Positions 46,761 through 57,129 of a stretch of 64,000 nt of DNA are shown here, piece by piece; position 1 is the stretch's first letter; every line of letters begins with the position of its first letter. The notes under the pieces were generated by a model. The model was given only the letters and a program-made list of their open reading frames with translations. It was not told the DNA's origin and made no database searches. The position numbers and the translations under genes were made by a program. The DNA comes from Aurifilum marmelostoma (taxonomy: Eukaryota > Ascomycota > Sordariomycetes > Diaporthales > Cryphonectriaceae). The DNA is taken from assembly GCA_027559495.1 (NCBI GenBank), contig JAMXSV010000015.1, forward strand, positions 806,001-870,000, in the 5' to 3' direction.

Positions 46761-47237
46761 GATGGGCGGTTATGCTTGCGATTCGAGCACTGAGAAGCAA
46801 CGGATGCAGTAATCGCCAGACAATAATCACATCGTACGATCATGGTCTGTCTATATGTAGGTAGACATTTTTCGGCCTGAAGGTACAAGTTGTCAAGCGG
46901 CAGGAGGTCCGTCGCCAAAGCTGAAATCAAGCCAGGATTCGGAAGCACAGATACTCCGATTTTGAGGTACAGTACAATTTTCAGATGGCCCATTTGAGGA
47001 AATTTGCCGATCAGGCACAAGCTATTAATGCCGACGCCGCACAATATGACCAGTCTGGATCAATTGAAATTTTGTCACGTATAATTCGTTTACAAAAACC
47101 TGGTTCCGTGGTTCTACGTCTTCTTCCGATTGGCAATATATTCGCACAGCAGACGATGACGGGGTGAGCCAAAAGCTTGAGATTGATCGCACGCCACAAA
47201 TTCCTCGTCTATCACCGTATCATCTACGCAAAAGAAA
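46761..47237. promoter_or_regulatory. Divergent promoter, acyltransferase / FAD monooxygenase
   Basis: 477 bp serving two diverging start codons. It contains TACTCCGATT at 46952-46961, shared with the NR-PKS/hydrolase promoter. No gene inside. Confidence 0.6.
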
Positions 47238-48796
47238 ATGCCCGGTGTAATTCAAAACGAAGAGCCCCTGGAAGTCGCTATTGTTGGTGGTGGCATCATT
47301 GGCCTGGCCTTGGCAGCTGGCCTGGTGTATCGTAATGTTCGGGTCAAGGTGTATGAGAAGACATCGTCTTTCCGCCCGATTGGGGCGGGTATAGGCTTTA
47401 CTGTTAGTCACTCTGCCCCAACGAGTTGCAGACTCCTTTTAAAGCAACAGATCAACTGACAGATCGCAATAGCCCAGTAAGTGTTTGCTCCGTCTTGGTA
47501 ACATCCACGAGGCTGAGCGGTGTTATTAACACTGATCAAGATACCAAGGAAGCCCTTGCTCTATTGCACCCCGGGGCCCTTGAGGCTGAAAGAAAGGTTG
47601 CCACTGCTAACGGCGACCCCAACGACCCAAATGACTGGCTCAAATACGTGGATGCTTACAACCACGAGGGCGATGAAGGAGACGAGGAACCTCTCCGGTT
47701 CCAGCTCTATACAGGCTACCGAGGTTTCGAGGGATGTGTCCGTGCACATTTCCTGGAAGAATTACTCAAGTTGATTCCCGATGACGTGGTCGTGTTCAGC
47801 AAAAACATTGACACTGTTGTGGATCATGGAGATAGCAAGAAGACGGTACTCAAGTTCAAGGACGGGACGACTGCTGAAGCAGATGTCGGTATGTTTTCGT
47901 GGTGACTCCTGCGTGGACCTATGTTTTTTAAGTGCTAAGAGAAGTCACAACTAGTTGTCGGCTGCGACGGTATCAAGTCGCGCATCCGAAAGTTGATGCT
48001 GGGCAATCATCCCGCAGCTGAGCCGTCGTACAACCATCAGTACGCGGTCCGTTGTGCCCTGCCGATGGACCTAGCAGCTCAAGCACTGGGCGAGTACAAA
48101 GCACACAACCGGCACATGCATATGGGTCATAACAGCTACATCGGCAGCGTACCCATCGGCCTGGGCAAGATGATCAACGTAGTGGCTTTCGTGCTGGATC
48201 CAGGCGAGTGGCCCGATAAGGACAGCCTCACGGCGCCCGCCGATGCCGACACGATCATCAAGGCCTTCCAGCACCACCGCGCGCCTATCCGCCGCCTGAT
48301 CCAAAAGGTGGTCGAGTACACTGGCGAGGCTGGGCTGGTCAAGTGGGGCATCTTCGACAGCGTGGACAATCCGTCGCCCACCTTTTCCAAGGGCCGAGTT
48401 GCCATCGCCGGGGACGCCGCGCACGCTATGAGCCCTCATCACGGTGCGGGTGCGGGCACGGGTATTGAGGACTGTCTCGTGTTGGCGGATCTGTTGGCCG
48501 ATGTGGATAAGGGTGTTGGCGTGGATGGCGGCCAGGGTGTGGACAGAGTGGCAGCCGTCCGCGCAGCCCTGCAGGCCTACACAAATATTCGAATTGAGCG
48601 TGCCCATTTCATTTGCAACAGCAGCCGTGTGATCGGCCAGTTGCTCGAGTGGCGGTATCCACCGACCATGACGGACTGGGATAAATGTCTGGCCGAGCTC
48701 AGGTGGCGTTCGCACAAGATTTGGCATTACGACGAAGGCCAGATGGTGAAGGATGCACAGGCCGAGTACAGGAAGTTGTTGAAGGCAGGGAAATGA
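47238..48796 (+). CDS. FAD-dependent monooxygenase (salicylate-hydroxylase-like, AzaH/CazL type)
   Basis: Exons inferred: 47238-47402, a 14-nt exon 47463-47476, 47512-47888, 47955-48796; 465 residues. Group A flavoprotein hydroxylase: FAD-binding VAIVGGGIIGLALAAGLVYR at 13-32, FRPIGAGIGFT, DVVVGCDGIKSRIRKL (across intron 3, DG motif), and RVAIAGDAAHAMSPHHGAGAG (GD motif). Relatives in azaphilone, sorbicillin and citrinin clusters hydroxylate and dearomatise the NR-PKS aldehyde, triggering pyran formation, which is the expected key step here. Intron 1 to 2 requires a microexon to keep frame and give FTIAIAQL; a model skipping it needs an acceptor inside exon 3 (at a KE codon boundary) and deletes about 17 residues. 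Gene identity is firm, microexon is inference. Confidence 0.9.
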
Positions 48797-49327
48797 AAGA
48801 GACTGCGCTGAAGATTACCCCAGATTGTGAATGTAATCTTTGGAGCAATCGGAGCACATTGACGTGCGTACAAATGTGCCCATCATGATTGTCGTGTATT
48901 CGAGAATTGTCTGTCACTGCACATTATCTTACCAAGTCACTCATTTCGCGACTACCTTTGTTCCGCCTTGTGGCAAAAATTGTGACTCTGTTGTGAGGTC
49001 CTGCTCGCATCAATCTGCGCTTGAATTCCGACTTCTTAGTCTCTCCGTAAGAGGCGTTTGGGATGCTCATATGAAGTGAAGTGGTCTTTCATAACATAAA
49101 TGGGACAGACGTAGGCAATTATGACCTACCATATTAGTAAATTTGCACGCTTCTGGAACCAATAATGATGTATGAAACGAGTGAACTGTTGCCATGTTTG
49201 GCAGGGATCACACTGATTGTTCTCAGCCTATAGTCTAAGTATTCTCTATATCATTCTATTTGTATTCTCTTCCCATCATCAAGTCAGATCCAAAACACCT
49301 TTGCTATTCTCACAATTCTGCCTCTGC
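48797..49327. other. Intergenic region between convergent genes
   Basis: 0.5 kb; no gene. One AATCGGAGC site at 48847-48855 lies just past the monooxygenase stop. Confidence 0.45.
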
Positions 49328-50713
49328 TCACAGACCCGCGACGATATCAGGGAGCAAGGTAGCTGTGTAATTCCACAACTGGCTCGAGCCAGGCAGAAAT
49401 TGAGCTCCAGTATACCAAGTGTTGCGGTGCCCCTGAAGGCCATACATCTTGGCCCAGTACCCATCCTTGATTGCCTCTGATGTCAGGCTTGGGCGGAAGG
49501 GCGAGTGGCTATTGAAGGCAGCGAGCTCGATGCCCACAGTCTTCCCGGTAAGACCGGTAACAAATGTGTCAATGAGGTCCAGGGTCTTGGTTCTCGCATC
49601 GCTATCTGACAGCACATTTGCAGAGAAGGCCCTATAAGTGTACAGATTTTGTACTGCTGTGGGGGCAAAGCTGATCAGTGCTGGTGGCTGTGGTAGATAG
49701 TACTCGGCATCAGGGTCTGCATTGTCGTATGCCGTTGCAGCAGGCAGTACTGCTTCTGAAAACCGCACGAGGCCTGTATAGTAGCCACTGACTTCAAAGT
49801 CTGTGAAAACTTGTTCCTCATTGGCATCCGGAACGAAAGGGGCCATGTTGCCTTTAGTTGTTGGAATCGTGATGAGCAGACGCGATGCCTGGATCAGCTT
49901 AGGTCCTGTCGGTGTCGATACCACCAGATAGGTAGTCTCATCTGCCGTACTGCTGCGCTTGGCTGCTATGACGGTCGAATTCAGAAGCACGCTCGAGCCG
50001 AGCACGTTGAGAGCCGATTCGTAGATCTTATCGTTGCCGCCAACGACACGATTGGTTGAACTTGAGGTCAGCTCGGCCAGACCAGCATCCACCAAGACTC
50101 CAAAAGAAGGCGTATTCAGTATTGGCGCGCCCCAGATGGTGAAGAGTTCGTACACGATGTCACCAAGGTCGTATTTGGTAATGAATTCGGCCATGGGCAA
50201 GTACAAGTCTTCAGGGACAGGAGGAGCCACGTCGCTCGTGTATACCATCCAAGGGTACTTGTAGCATTGTTCCAGCCAGCCCGTGAAGTTCGTGCCCGGC
50301 TCGAAGTCCAATACTTTTGCCGAAGGGAAATCCACATAGACAGTTGTGTTATGAGCCGAAGGGGGAAAATCATCGGCAGGCGTCACGTCCAGGCGGCTGA
50401 AGAAGTCGAGCGTGTTGGCCTCGTTCTGATACCGCTGCACGCCATAGTCGATCACAGTTCCCGTTCCAGGATCCACATATGTATTCGTGTGGCCTCCCAA
50501 TAGGCCTAGCTTTTCCACAACGACGACACTATGTCCCATATCAGACAGTGACACACCGGCATACGTGCCTGTTGCGCCGCCTCCGATGATGGCCACGTCG
50601 ACTTTGATAACATCTTCTGACGAATATGAGGACGGCTCAAAACTAGGCGCTCCATAGGCAGTTGCTGCGAATGCAAGCACGGGTGCTTGAAAAAGTGTGC
50701 TGAGTCGAACCAT
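49328..50713 (-). CDS. Secreted FAD-dependent amine-oxidase-like oxidoreductase
   Basis: Intronless, 461 residues from the ATG at 50713 (the frame extends further upstream but this start opens a signal peptide: MVRLSTLFQAPVLAFAATAYG). Dinucleotide-binding fold VDVAIIGGGATGTYAGVSLSDMGHSVVVVEK at about 37-67, followed by GGHTNTY and VIDYGVQRYQ, typical of the flavin-containing amine oxidase/NAD(P)-binding Rossmann superfamily (beta-cyclopiazonate-dehydrogenase-like fungal proteins). Several NxS/T sequons support passage through the secretory route. In this context it may oxidise a late pathway intermediate in the ER/vesicle lumen or outside the cell; substrate unknown. It diverges from the P450 gene over 1.75 kb. 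Cluster membership inferred from position. Confidence 0.82.
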   Translation of the reverse strand: MVRLSTLFQAPVLAFAATAYGAPSFEPSSYSSEDVIKVDVAIIGGGATGTYAGVSLSDMGHSVVVVEKLGLLGGHTNTYVDPGTGTVIDYGVQRYQNEANTLDFFSRLDVTPADDFPPSAHNTTVYVDFPSAKVLDFEPGTNFTGWLEQCYKYPWMVYTSDVAPPVPEDLYLPMAEFITKYDLGDIVYELFTIWGAPILNTPSFGVLVDAGLAELTSSSTNRVVGGNDKIYESALNVLGSSVLLNSTVIAAKRSSTADETTYLVVSTPTGPKLIQASRLLITIPTTKGNMAPFVPDANEEQVFTDFEVSGYYTGLVRFSEAVLPAATAYDNADPDAEYYLPQPPALISFAPTAVQNLYTYRAFSANVLSDSDARTKTLDLIDTFVTGLTGKTVGIELAAFNSHSPFRPSLTSEAIKDGYWAKMYGLQGHRNTWYTGAQFLPGSSQLWNYTATLLPDIVAGL

Positions 50714-52466
50714 TTTGTGTAAATAATTGGAGCCACTGGTACGAAACGATGTGAAGTGGGAAGAAAGCCGTTTACAAATTGCAGACTTCACAAGTGATTT
50801 CTCACGAGACCATATCTTGCAAATTAGGTATTGCGTCTCCTTTAAATATTTCTCGAATATGATACTTGCTATCCCGGATTCATGAGACCGTACACTCCTG
50901 GGGCCAAAATTGTGGCCTTTGGCTTCTGACCTATCCCCACAACATGTGACCATTGATTTTCCATTCTTCTCAACTCAGCAACTCAGCAATTGAGCCATAA
51001 CCAGCAAATGGAATAATCTGAGCCCAGGTGAACAGCCCGGGAACGCCGATTCCTCTTCACTCGGTAGTGTAGAAACTGCGAGAAGGGCGTTGCGTAGTGC
51101 TAGTACTATCGTGAAACCAAGGATTCGAGGATGCCTGTGCCTCGTCCTGTGATCAGAGATTACGCTCCCCCCCCCCTGTCACATCCATCATGTTCGATGA
51201 CAGGACACAGTGGACAGTAATTGGGCCAAACCAAGTTCGACATGACTGTAAAATTTCGCAGCCTCGGCCACGTAAGCAATTTTATGAGCTGTGACGGGTC
51301 GAAAGTGTGTCTGGACCCATGGCACGGTCCAATGAGCTCAGGTGTCCTCAACCGGCTCTCTCAGCCTCAGCCTCGAGGGCGTCGAATTCCAATGGGCGCG
51401 TGACCTCCAGGGGCGATAGACATAAAGATGAGTCTGAATAATCTCTGTTCAGCTTTCGGAGAGGAAAGATGTGTTGGCCGGGGAAATTCGGAGGGGGGCC
51501 AAAAGGGGAGGAAAGGTCAAAAGGATTGCGGTATGGAGGGAACCAACTTGACGCCACGAAGGGTTTATAGATCAGCTAGGGCTTTGGATCCCACGTGAGA
51601 ATATCTACAACGGGAGCCTGGGGCTGCAAGTCATGCACATTCGGACTTTCAGAAGTCATTGTTCTTCGGAGTATCTATTTCTCCTCTTCAGCAGTAAAAT
51701 TATGTCCCTTCAAAACATTTCCCAAGATTCGGTCGAAGCTCAGATTCAGGCTGAGGGCAGCATTCTTCGCGCGAAATGAGTCCCCCAAAACTTCTAGTTT
51801 GAGTGAGTCAGGATACCCAGGGCTATTACGAGCTCATGAACAGTATGATTGTATGACTTCTTCTTCACGGGCGGTTGAGCAATATTCTCAAGTAGGCAAT
51901 GGATCACAAACATTACGAAGAATATTGAAATAAATAGTTGCCCGGATGTAACGGAACAACTAGGGAGGAGAGTAAAACGTCGAGGAGACAATTGAGTTGG
52001 AAGACGCGGCGATAATAACTGATTGTTCTCGGACGATGTTCATGGCACGGCACGGAGTATTTTATACTCGGGCATAGGAGGGTACTCTACATTCGTACCG
52101 AGCGCTCTGTGTTGCTTGTTCTTTGCTGGGAATGGTGTCCCAGCTATCATTTGTCAGACGCACACTACCACGGTGATTAGCTACGATATGATTTCGCGTT
52201 CCATGCTGCAGAATAAATGGACATGGGCTAAAGCAGGGCAGTCATTAATGCTCTAATAACACATCTCCACGAGAAGAATACTGTCTCATAGTCTTCTTGT
52301 TTTGTTCCCGAATCTGTTCAAAGAACCCTTAGCTACGTTTCCAGAACCCCTCCAGGCAATTCTACGAGTCAATCAACAGCTCCTGTTGTCGTTATTGCTT
52401 GATAATCTAGAGGAGGAAAAGGTCTGTACAATCAGCTAGTAGGGTCGGCCGCACCAGGGGGAGATC
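50714..52466. promoter_or_regulatory. Divergent upstream region, FAD oxidase / P450
   Basis: 1.75 kb, no supported gene. A 10-12 base poly-C tract lies at about 51167-51176. Open frames at 51348-51557 (-) and 51595-51933 (+) have no recognisable family. No exact ATCGGAGT site noticed here. Confidence 0.5.
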
Positions 52467-54346
52467 ATGCCAACCGCTGGTGAGGGGACAGGGCGCTTGC
52501 CCATTGTTGCCGTTCTTATTGCCGGGGTTCTTGCGACTTATGTTGCAATAAGTGTGTTCGCAACATATTGGAGGCTTCGTGATGTACCGGGGCCGTTTTG
52601 GGCAAAATTCACGGATGCCCAGAGGATGTCTTGGGTTCTAACCAAGAAAGCCGAAACTATTCATCTTGGCCTTCACGAAAAGCATGGCGAGTTTGTTCGA
52701 CTAGGGCCAAACATGATTTCGCTCAGTGATCCCGCGGCGATACCAGAGCTCTATCCCATGCGATCTGGTTTCATCAAGGCAAGCAAAACCAGGTTATAAG
52801 CTCCCCACTAAAGGCTAAAGTGATACTAATTCGCAAGGCAGAGTCTTTTTTATCGAGGGATCATGCCCTATATCAAAGGAGGTGCCATGCCTGCTGTATT
52901 TACAACCCAGGACGAGGCCATGCACAAGAAACTTCGAAGTCCCATATCCAGTCTCTATTCTACATCACACCTTCTTAACTTTGAAACCTTTGTCGATGAG
53001 GTGACTGGAATCTTCTTTGAGCAACTCGACCGCCGATTTGCTAAAACTGGTGCTACGTTGGATATTGGACGCTGGCTCCAGTTCTGGGCCTACGATCTCA
53101 TGGGCACCATGACATTTTCAAAACGATACGGGTTCTTGGAGGCTGGCGAAGATTCCAATGGTCTCATGGCTGGAGCCTGGGACTTCAATCTAAGTATTGG
53201 GCCAGTAGGTTCTTACAAGGCTCCCAGTACCGCTTCGCATAAAGCAAATTCAGAGAGGGAGAAGCTGATCTCTCAATTTAGATGACCCAGTGGCCACTCG
53301 CGGACAGGATACTTTACAAAAGCCCTTTGGCAGATGTGCTGAAGAACCAAGTGGCCGCACCGATCCTCCGAGTTGTTTCCCAGAACGTGGACGAGCGGAC
53401 TAAAAATGGTCTGGCCTCGGTGAAGCAAGACGGCAGCAAGGGCGACTTCCTGTCTTATTTCATCCGCATACAACAGGAACACAAGGAGCTGCCAGATTGG
53501 TGAGTTGGCTCATCCGATGCGTTCATATCATCAATGAAATCATTCCTGACAAGATGCCACACAGGGCATGCCGGACCTGGACCTATTCCAACGTCATTGC
53601 AGGATCCGACTCGGTGTCTGCCGTGCTGCGTGAGCTGGTCTACCAACTGCTTGCAAACCCCGGCAGCCTCGCCAAGCTGCTCGAGGAGCTTCGCACAGCT
53701 GAATCCTCAACTGGTCTGTCCAAGCCATACCCCAAATGGAACGAGGTCAAGGACCTTCGGTACCTCGACGCATGTTTCCACGAGGCATCACGTCTGCACC
53801 CACCATTCTGTTTGCCGTTCGAGCGCGTCGTCCCCAAGGGCGGCGTCTTCCTGCATGGACGCTTCGTGCCGGAGGGCACCTGTGTTGGCATGAACCCCTA
53901 CGTCATCAACCGCCATAAGCCCACGTTTGGGGAGGATGTTGAGACCTGGCGGCCTGAGCGCTTCATGGTGGATAATGAGGCAGCGCGGCGGAAGCTCACG
54001 GACTCTATCATGACGGCAAGTGGCATATTTCTTCTTCAACTTTTCTAAACCACCATGTAAGCAATGCCCTGCTAACAATGACGACCTACTGAATTGCAGT
54101 TTGGTGCTGGTCGACGTGTCTGTGCCGGAAAATTCATCGCCATCATGGAAATCAAGAAGATCGTGCCGGCGTTGTTTCTCAATTACAAGGTAAATTACGT
54201 ACTCGAAAGTATAATGATTACCTGGATGTGTTTTTCTAACATACGAGTAGATCGACTTGCTTGATCCTGGTCAGTATTGGAAAGAAAGCTCCTATTTCTA
54301 TAGACAGCATGGCATCCTAGGAAAGTTGCAGAGGCAAGAGACTTAA
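52467..54346 (+). CDS. Cytochrome P450 monooxygenase (pisatin-demethylase-like)
   Basis: Six exons inferred: 52467-52778, 52842-53204, 53282-53499, 53565-54015, 54100-54189, 54251-54346; 509 residues, the normal microsomal P450 length. N-terminal membrane anchor (LPIVAVLIAGVLATYVAISVF), then the DVPGPFWAKF hinge. I-helix VIAGSDSVSAVL, K-helix FHEASRLHPP (ExxR), ETWRPERF, and heme loop FGAGRRVCAGKF with the cysteine ligand. Introns 1 and 4 are best read as GC-AG (AAG/GCAAGC and ACG/GCAAGT). Intron 4 joins DSIMT directly to FGAGRRVC, as the family requires, and no GT donor can replace it because of an in-frame stop. For intron 1 a GT alternative at 52793 with an AGAG acceptor would add four residues. 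ER-bound; likely oxidises the polyketide core or side chain. Confidence 0.9.
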
Positions 54347-54536
54347 GCGTACGGAGGCAAAGCATACTGTGTGACAGCACGTGGTCACATGATATTGGTC
54401 AAGAGTCTGCTCTATGAATAGCTCTAAAACTGGTCATGACACGGAGATGAGGAAGGGAATTCGCAACCTAGATCAAGAGAGTTGTTTGACTAATTACGTT
54501 TGCTACCCTAAATCAACATAATGTCGGGCAGTGGTA

Positions 54537-57129
54537 TCATGACCAATCTATGCTGTCAGAACCCACCATGAAGGCGCTTGTCATAGCTTCGAGGTCAAAT
54601 TCAGGAGGTTGAGTAGCATGTCCGAAGATCGTGGAACTGTCCAGCATATCGTCAGGCGACGCGTCGTGAGCTGGAAAGAGGGTCAGCATTTTCCAAGTCG
54701 CATCCCAGGTCGGCGCACTTCGAGTGATCAGGGACGAAGAACACTCACCACCAGTTTCCTCGGTATTAGATGCATGAATGCGTTCTGTGTCATACCGAAA
54801 CACTGCATCATTCTCGTCCATCTCCATGACGCGCGGATGACCATGGGAAGATGAGAAATCCATCACGAGCTCCGATTTCTCGCCGCCGCCAAAGATTGCC
54901 CCGCGGCTCTCACCCGCCCGCGCCAGCACGATGCTGACCGCCTCCGCCGCCTTTTTGGCCTCACGAGAGATTGCACTTCTCCGCATCCAGATCATCCTTG
55001 ACTTCCGCAGCGCAGCGAGGATGTCTTCCTCGCGGCCCAAAGTCTGTCGCCCATGGTTCAGTAGCAAGCACAGGATCATCGTGGCCGTCAGAAACTGGTG
55101 GTTCATGATTGATGTCACGCGCCACCTCATGGTGTGCAGCTGGCCGCCAGGACATGTCTCCTTGTCCAGGATATCTTGGAGTTCTAGGGACCCGAGGGAG
55201 GCATCAATACAGACCTGGCGCGAGTAGGCGTACGGATCTTCGATCGGGTGAACGGTATCTGGTGGCGGCAATTCCAGGAAGAGGCACCGCCGATGGAGCA
55301 TGATTTGGCCCTTGTAGTAGAGATGACGTAGGAATATGCGGGAAACGATCACCTGCGCGGTGTCCATTACGCTGGCGGCCATTGATCTCATTCTTAATGG
55401 TTGCGGGAGCCTCGCCTCTGCCTCGTTCAGCCCCGTGTCGACACGTATGATCTCTAGATAGTCAGGTTCCCTGACAGCCGCTGTCATGGAGGATATGGTT
55501 CCCAGAATTGTCAAAAGTCGTCTTCTCGCGATGATCCCAAGCGTTGTGGTAGCTTCACTCTCTGGGCGACCCGCAGGCAGCTCTTTCGCGTCGTCATCCA
55601 CATCTGTGTCATTTAGATTGCGAGGCTCAGCCGTGTCGTACTGCTCATCCGATATCATGCACGGCATCCCCATCTGACCAGAGATGAGAATATCGCCCAA
55701 TAACACTGTAGACCACAACCTGCGCCGCATCTCGCCCTGCAGCGGCGATATGTGTGGAAAGTGGCGAGGGTCACGGTGATAGCCCATACGCCGGGCAAGG
55801 CTCACTGCGAGACCGAGCAGGAACCACGTGTCCTTGTATGCATCTGAGCGCATGATGAACTCGATGTAGACGTAGTTATGCATTGTTTCCAGGACATAGG
55901 GGCCGGGGTTGGTATACTCGCCCTGTACCAGACACTGCGCAACTCTCAAGCGGTACAGTCCGATTTGATGAGTCTGCTGCTGATGTGCCTCTACATCAGG
56001 GCTGGAATCAGATGCATCCGAGGCTAGAAGGGCCAGACACATCATGCTAAAGAGGAGGCCCAGCCACATTATCGAGGCTTCATCTTGGTCAATCCAAAAC
56101 AATTCGTACTGTGTTGTCCTTTCGTCAACATTGTGATAATCTTGGCTACGGTGCTTGATATTGGCCCTTACCTCACGCAGGAACGTTGGCCCGTGAGCAG
56201 CAGCTAGTTTGATCATGAAGAAAAAGTTGTCAGTCTGCTGCGGAGGTACTTCGTGGTAGGAGGTCTACACACAAGGAGCCACAAGATCCAGACGGCTGAA
56301 GAAGCGTGATATATACCTATCCACGACAGCCCGAGGTGGCAAAGATGCCAAGATATCAGCCCGCGAGTGAGGCCTGGGACAGCCATACAAGAGCAGTGCA
56401 TGCTTCGCATCGATATTGCCCAAGCTATCCGCAAAAGCAGCAGCCTGCGAAGTAGTGGCTAGTCTGATGTCTTCCTCGCGGTCAAAGTGAACCTTCAGGT
56501 CCGCGATGCTGTCCAATATTGCCGCCCAGTGGTCGCCCACGATGTAGTGAGCTTCTGAGCCACTGATTCTCATGCTACCAGCATCGGAGCGCCCACTGAC
56601 GGGAGTTATGGACTGGTTTTCTCTCTGATCAAGCTTTCTAGCACTTTTTGATGGTGATACAAGGCTTGAGCTTGCGAACGAAACGGGATCCGGGCTTCTT
56701 GTGTCTGGACTAGCCTGATGTTCTGACGCTGACGCAGGTGGATGTTTGGGCGCAAGGGACTTGACCAGCCTCTCCAGATGGACAATACGGTCATGTAGGC
56801 TGGGAATGGCCGGAGTCTGGTGTGATGGGGGCGGTACTAATGCGTTGTTCTCGGCATAGATGCAGGTATGGCCCCGTACGAGGCACCCAGTGCAGGAGGG
56901 TTGCTGGCGGTCGCATCGCAATCTCAATTCGAAATCACCAGGTAAGTACGAGCTTGAGTAACTGTATGTCCATAAGAAGGGCTTGCAGACTAACTCACTT
57001 GCGCCGGCGGCAGAGGTTACACGAGAGTTGAGGTTTATCTCGTCGACGATTAGGGGGAGGCCTCGGTCGTTGTGGTACGGAGGAGTCAAGCCCGAGCTTG
57101 TCTTGATGGCCAGGATCGGGTGTGTTCAT
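54537..57129 (-). CDS. Zn2Cys6 transcription factor 2 with fungal MHR domain
   Basis: Four exons inferred: 57129-56999, 56922-56273, 56203-56172, 56108-54537; about 794 residues. The start codon (MNTPDPGHQDKLG) lies in a frame that must be spliced: intron 1 joins SCNLCRRRK to LRCDRQQPSCTGCLVRGHTC, recreating a complete C-x2-C-x6-C-x6-C-x2-C-x6-C zinc cluster. Intron 3 is in frame (63 nt) but its removal gives the family-typical HGPTFLREYELFW. Fungal-specific TF middle homology region follows (IMWLGLLFSMMCLA, YRLRVAQCLVQGEYTNPGPYVLETM, SLARRMGYHRDP, EMRRRLWSTVLLGDILISGQMGMP). A further intron near the C-terminus (GTGAGT...CCAG, around 54660-54760) is possible. It stands between the P450 and housekeeping genes, so it is either the cluster's outer regulator or a neighbour. 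Confidence 0.85.

Noticed and set aside
52793..52843. GT donor alternative for P450 intron 1
   Set aside because: Possible with an AGAG acceptor, but it inserts four residues where the family normally runs directly from GFIK to the aromatic FY; the GC-AG reading is preferred though not proven.
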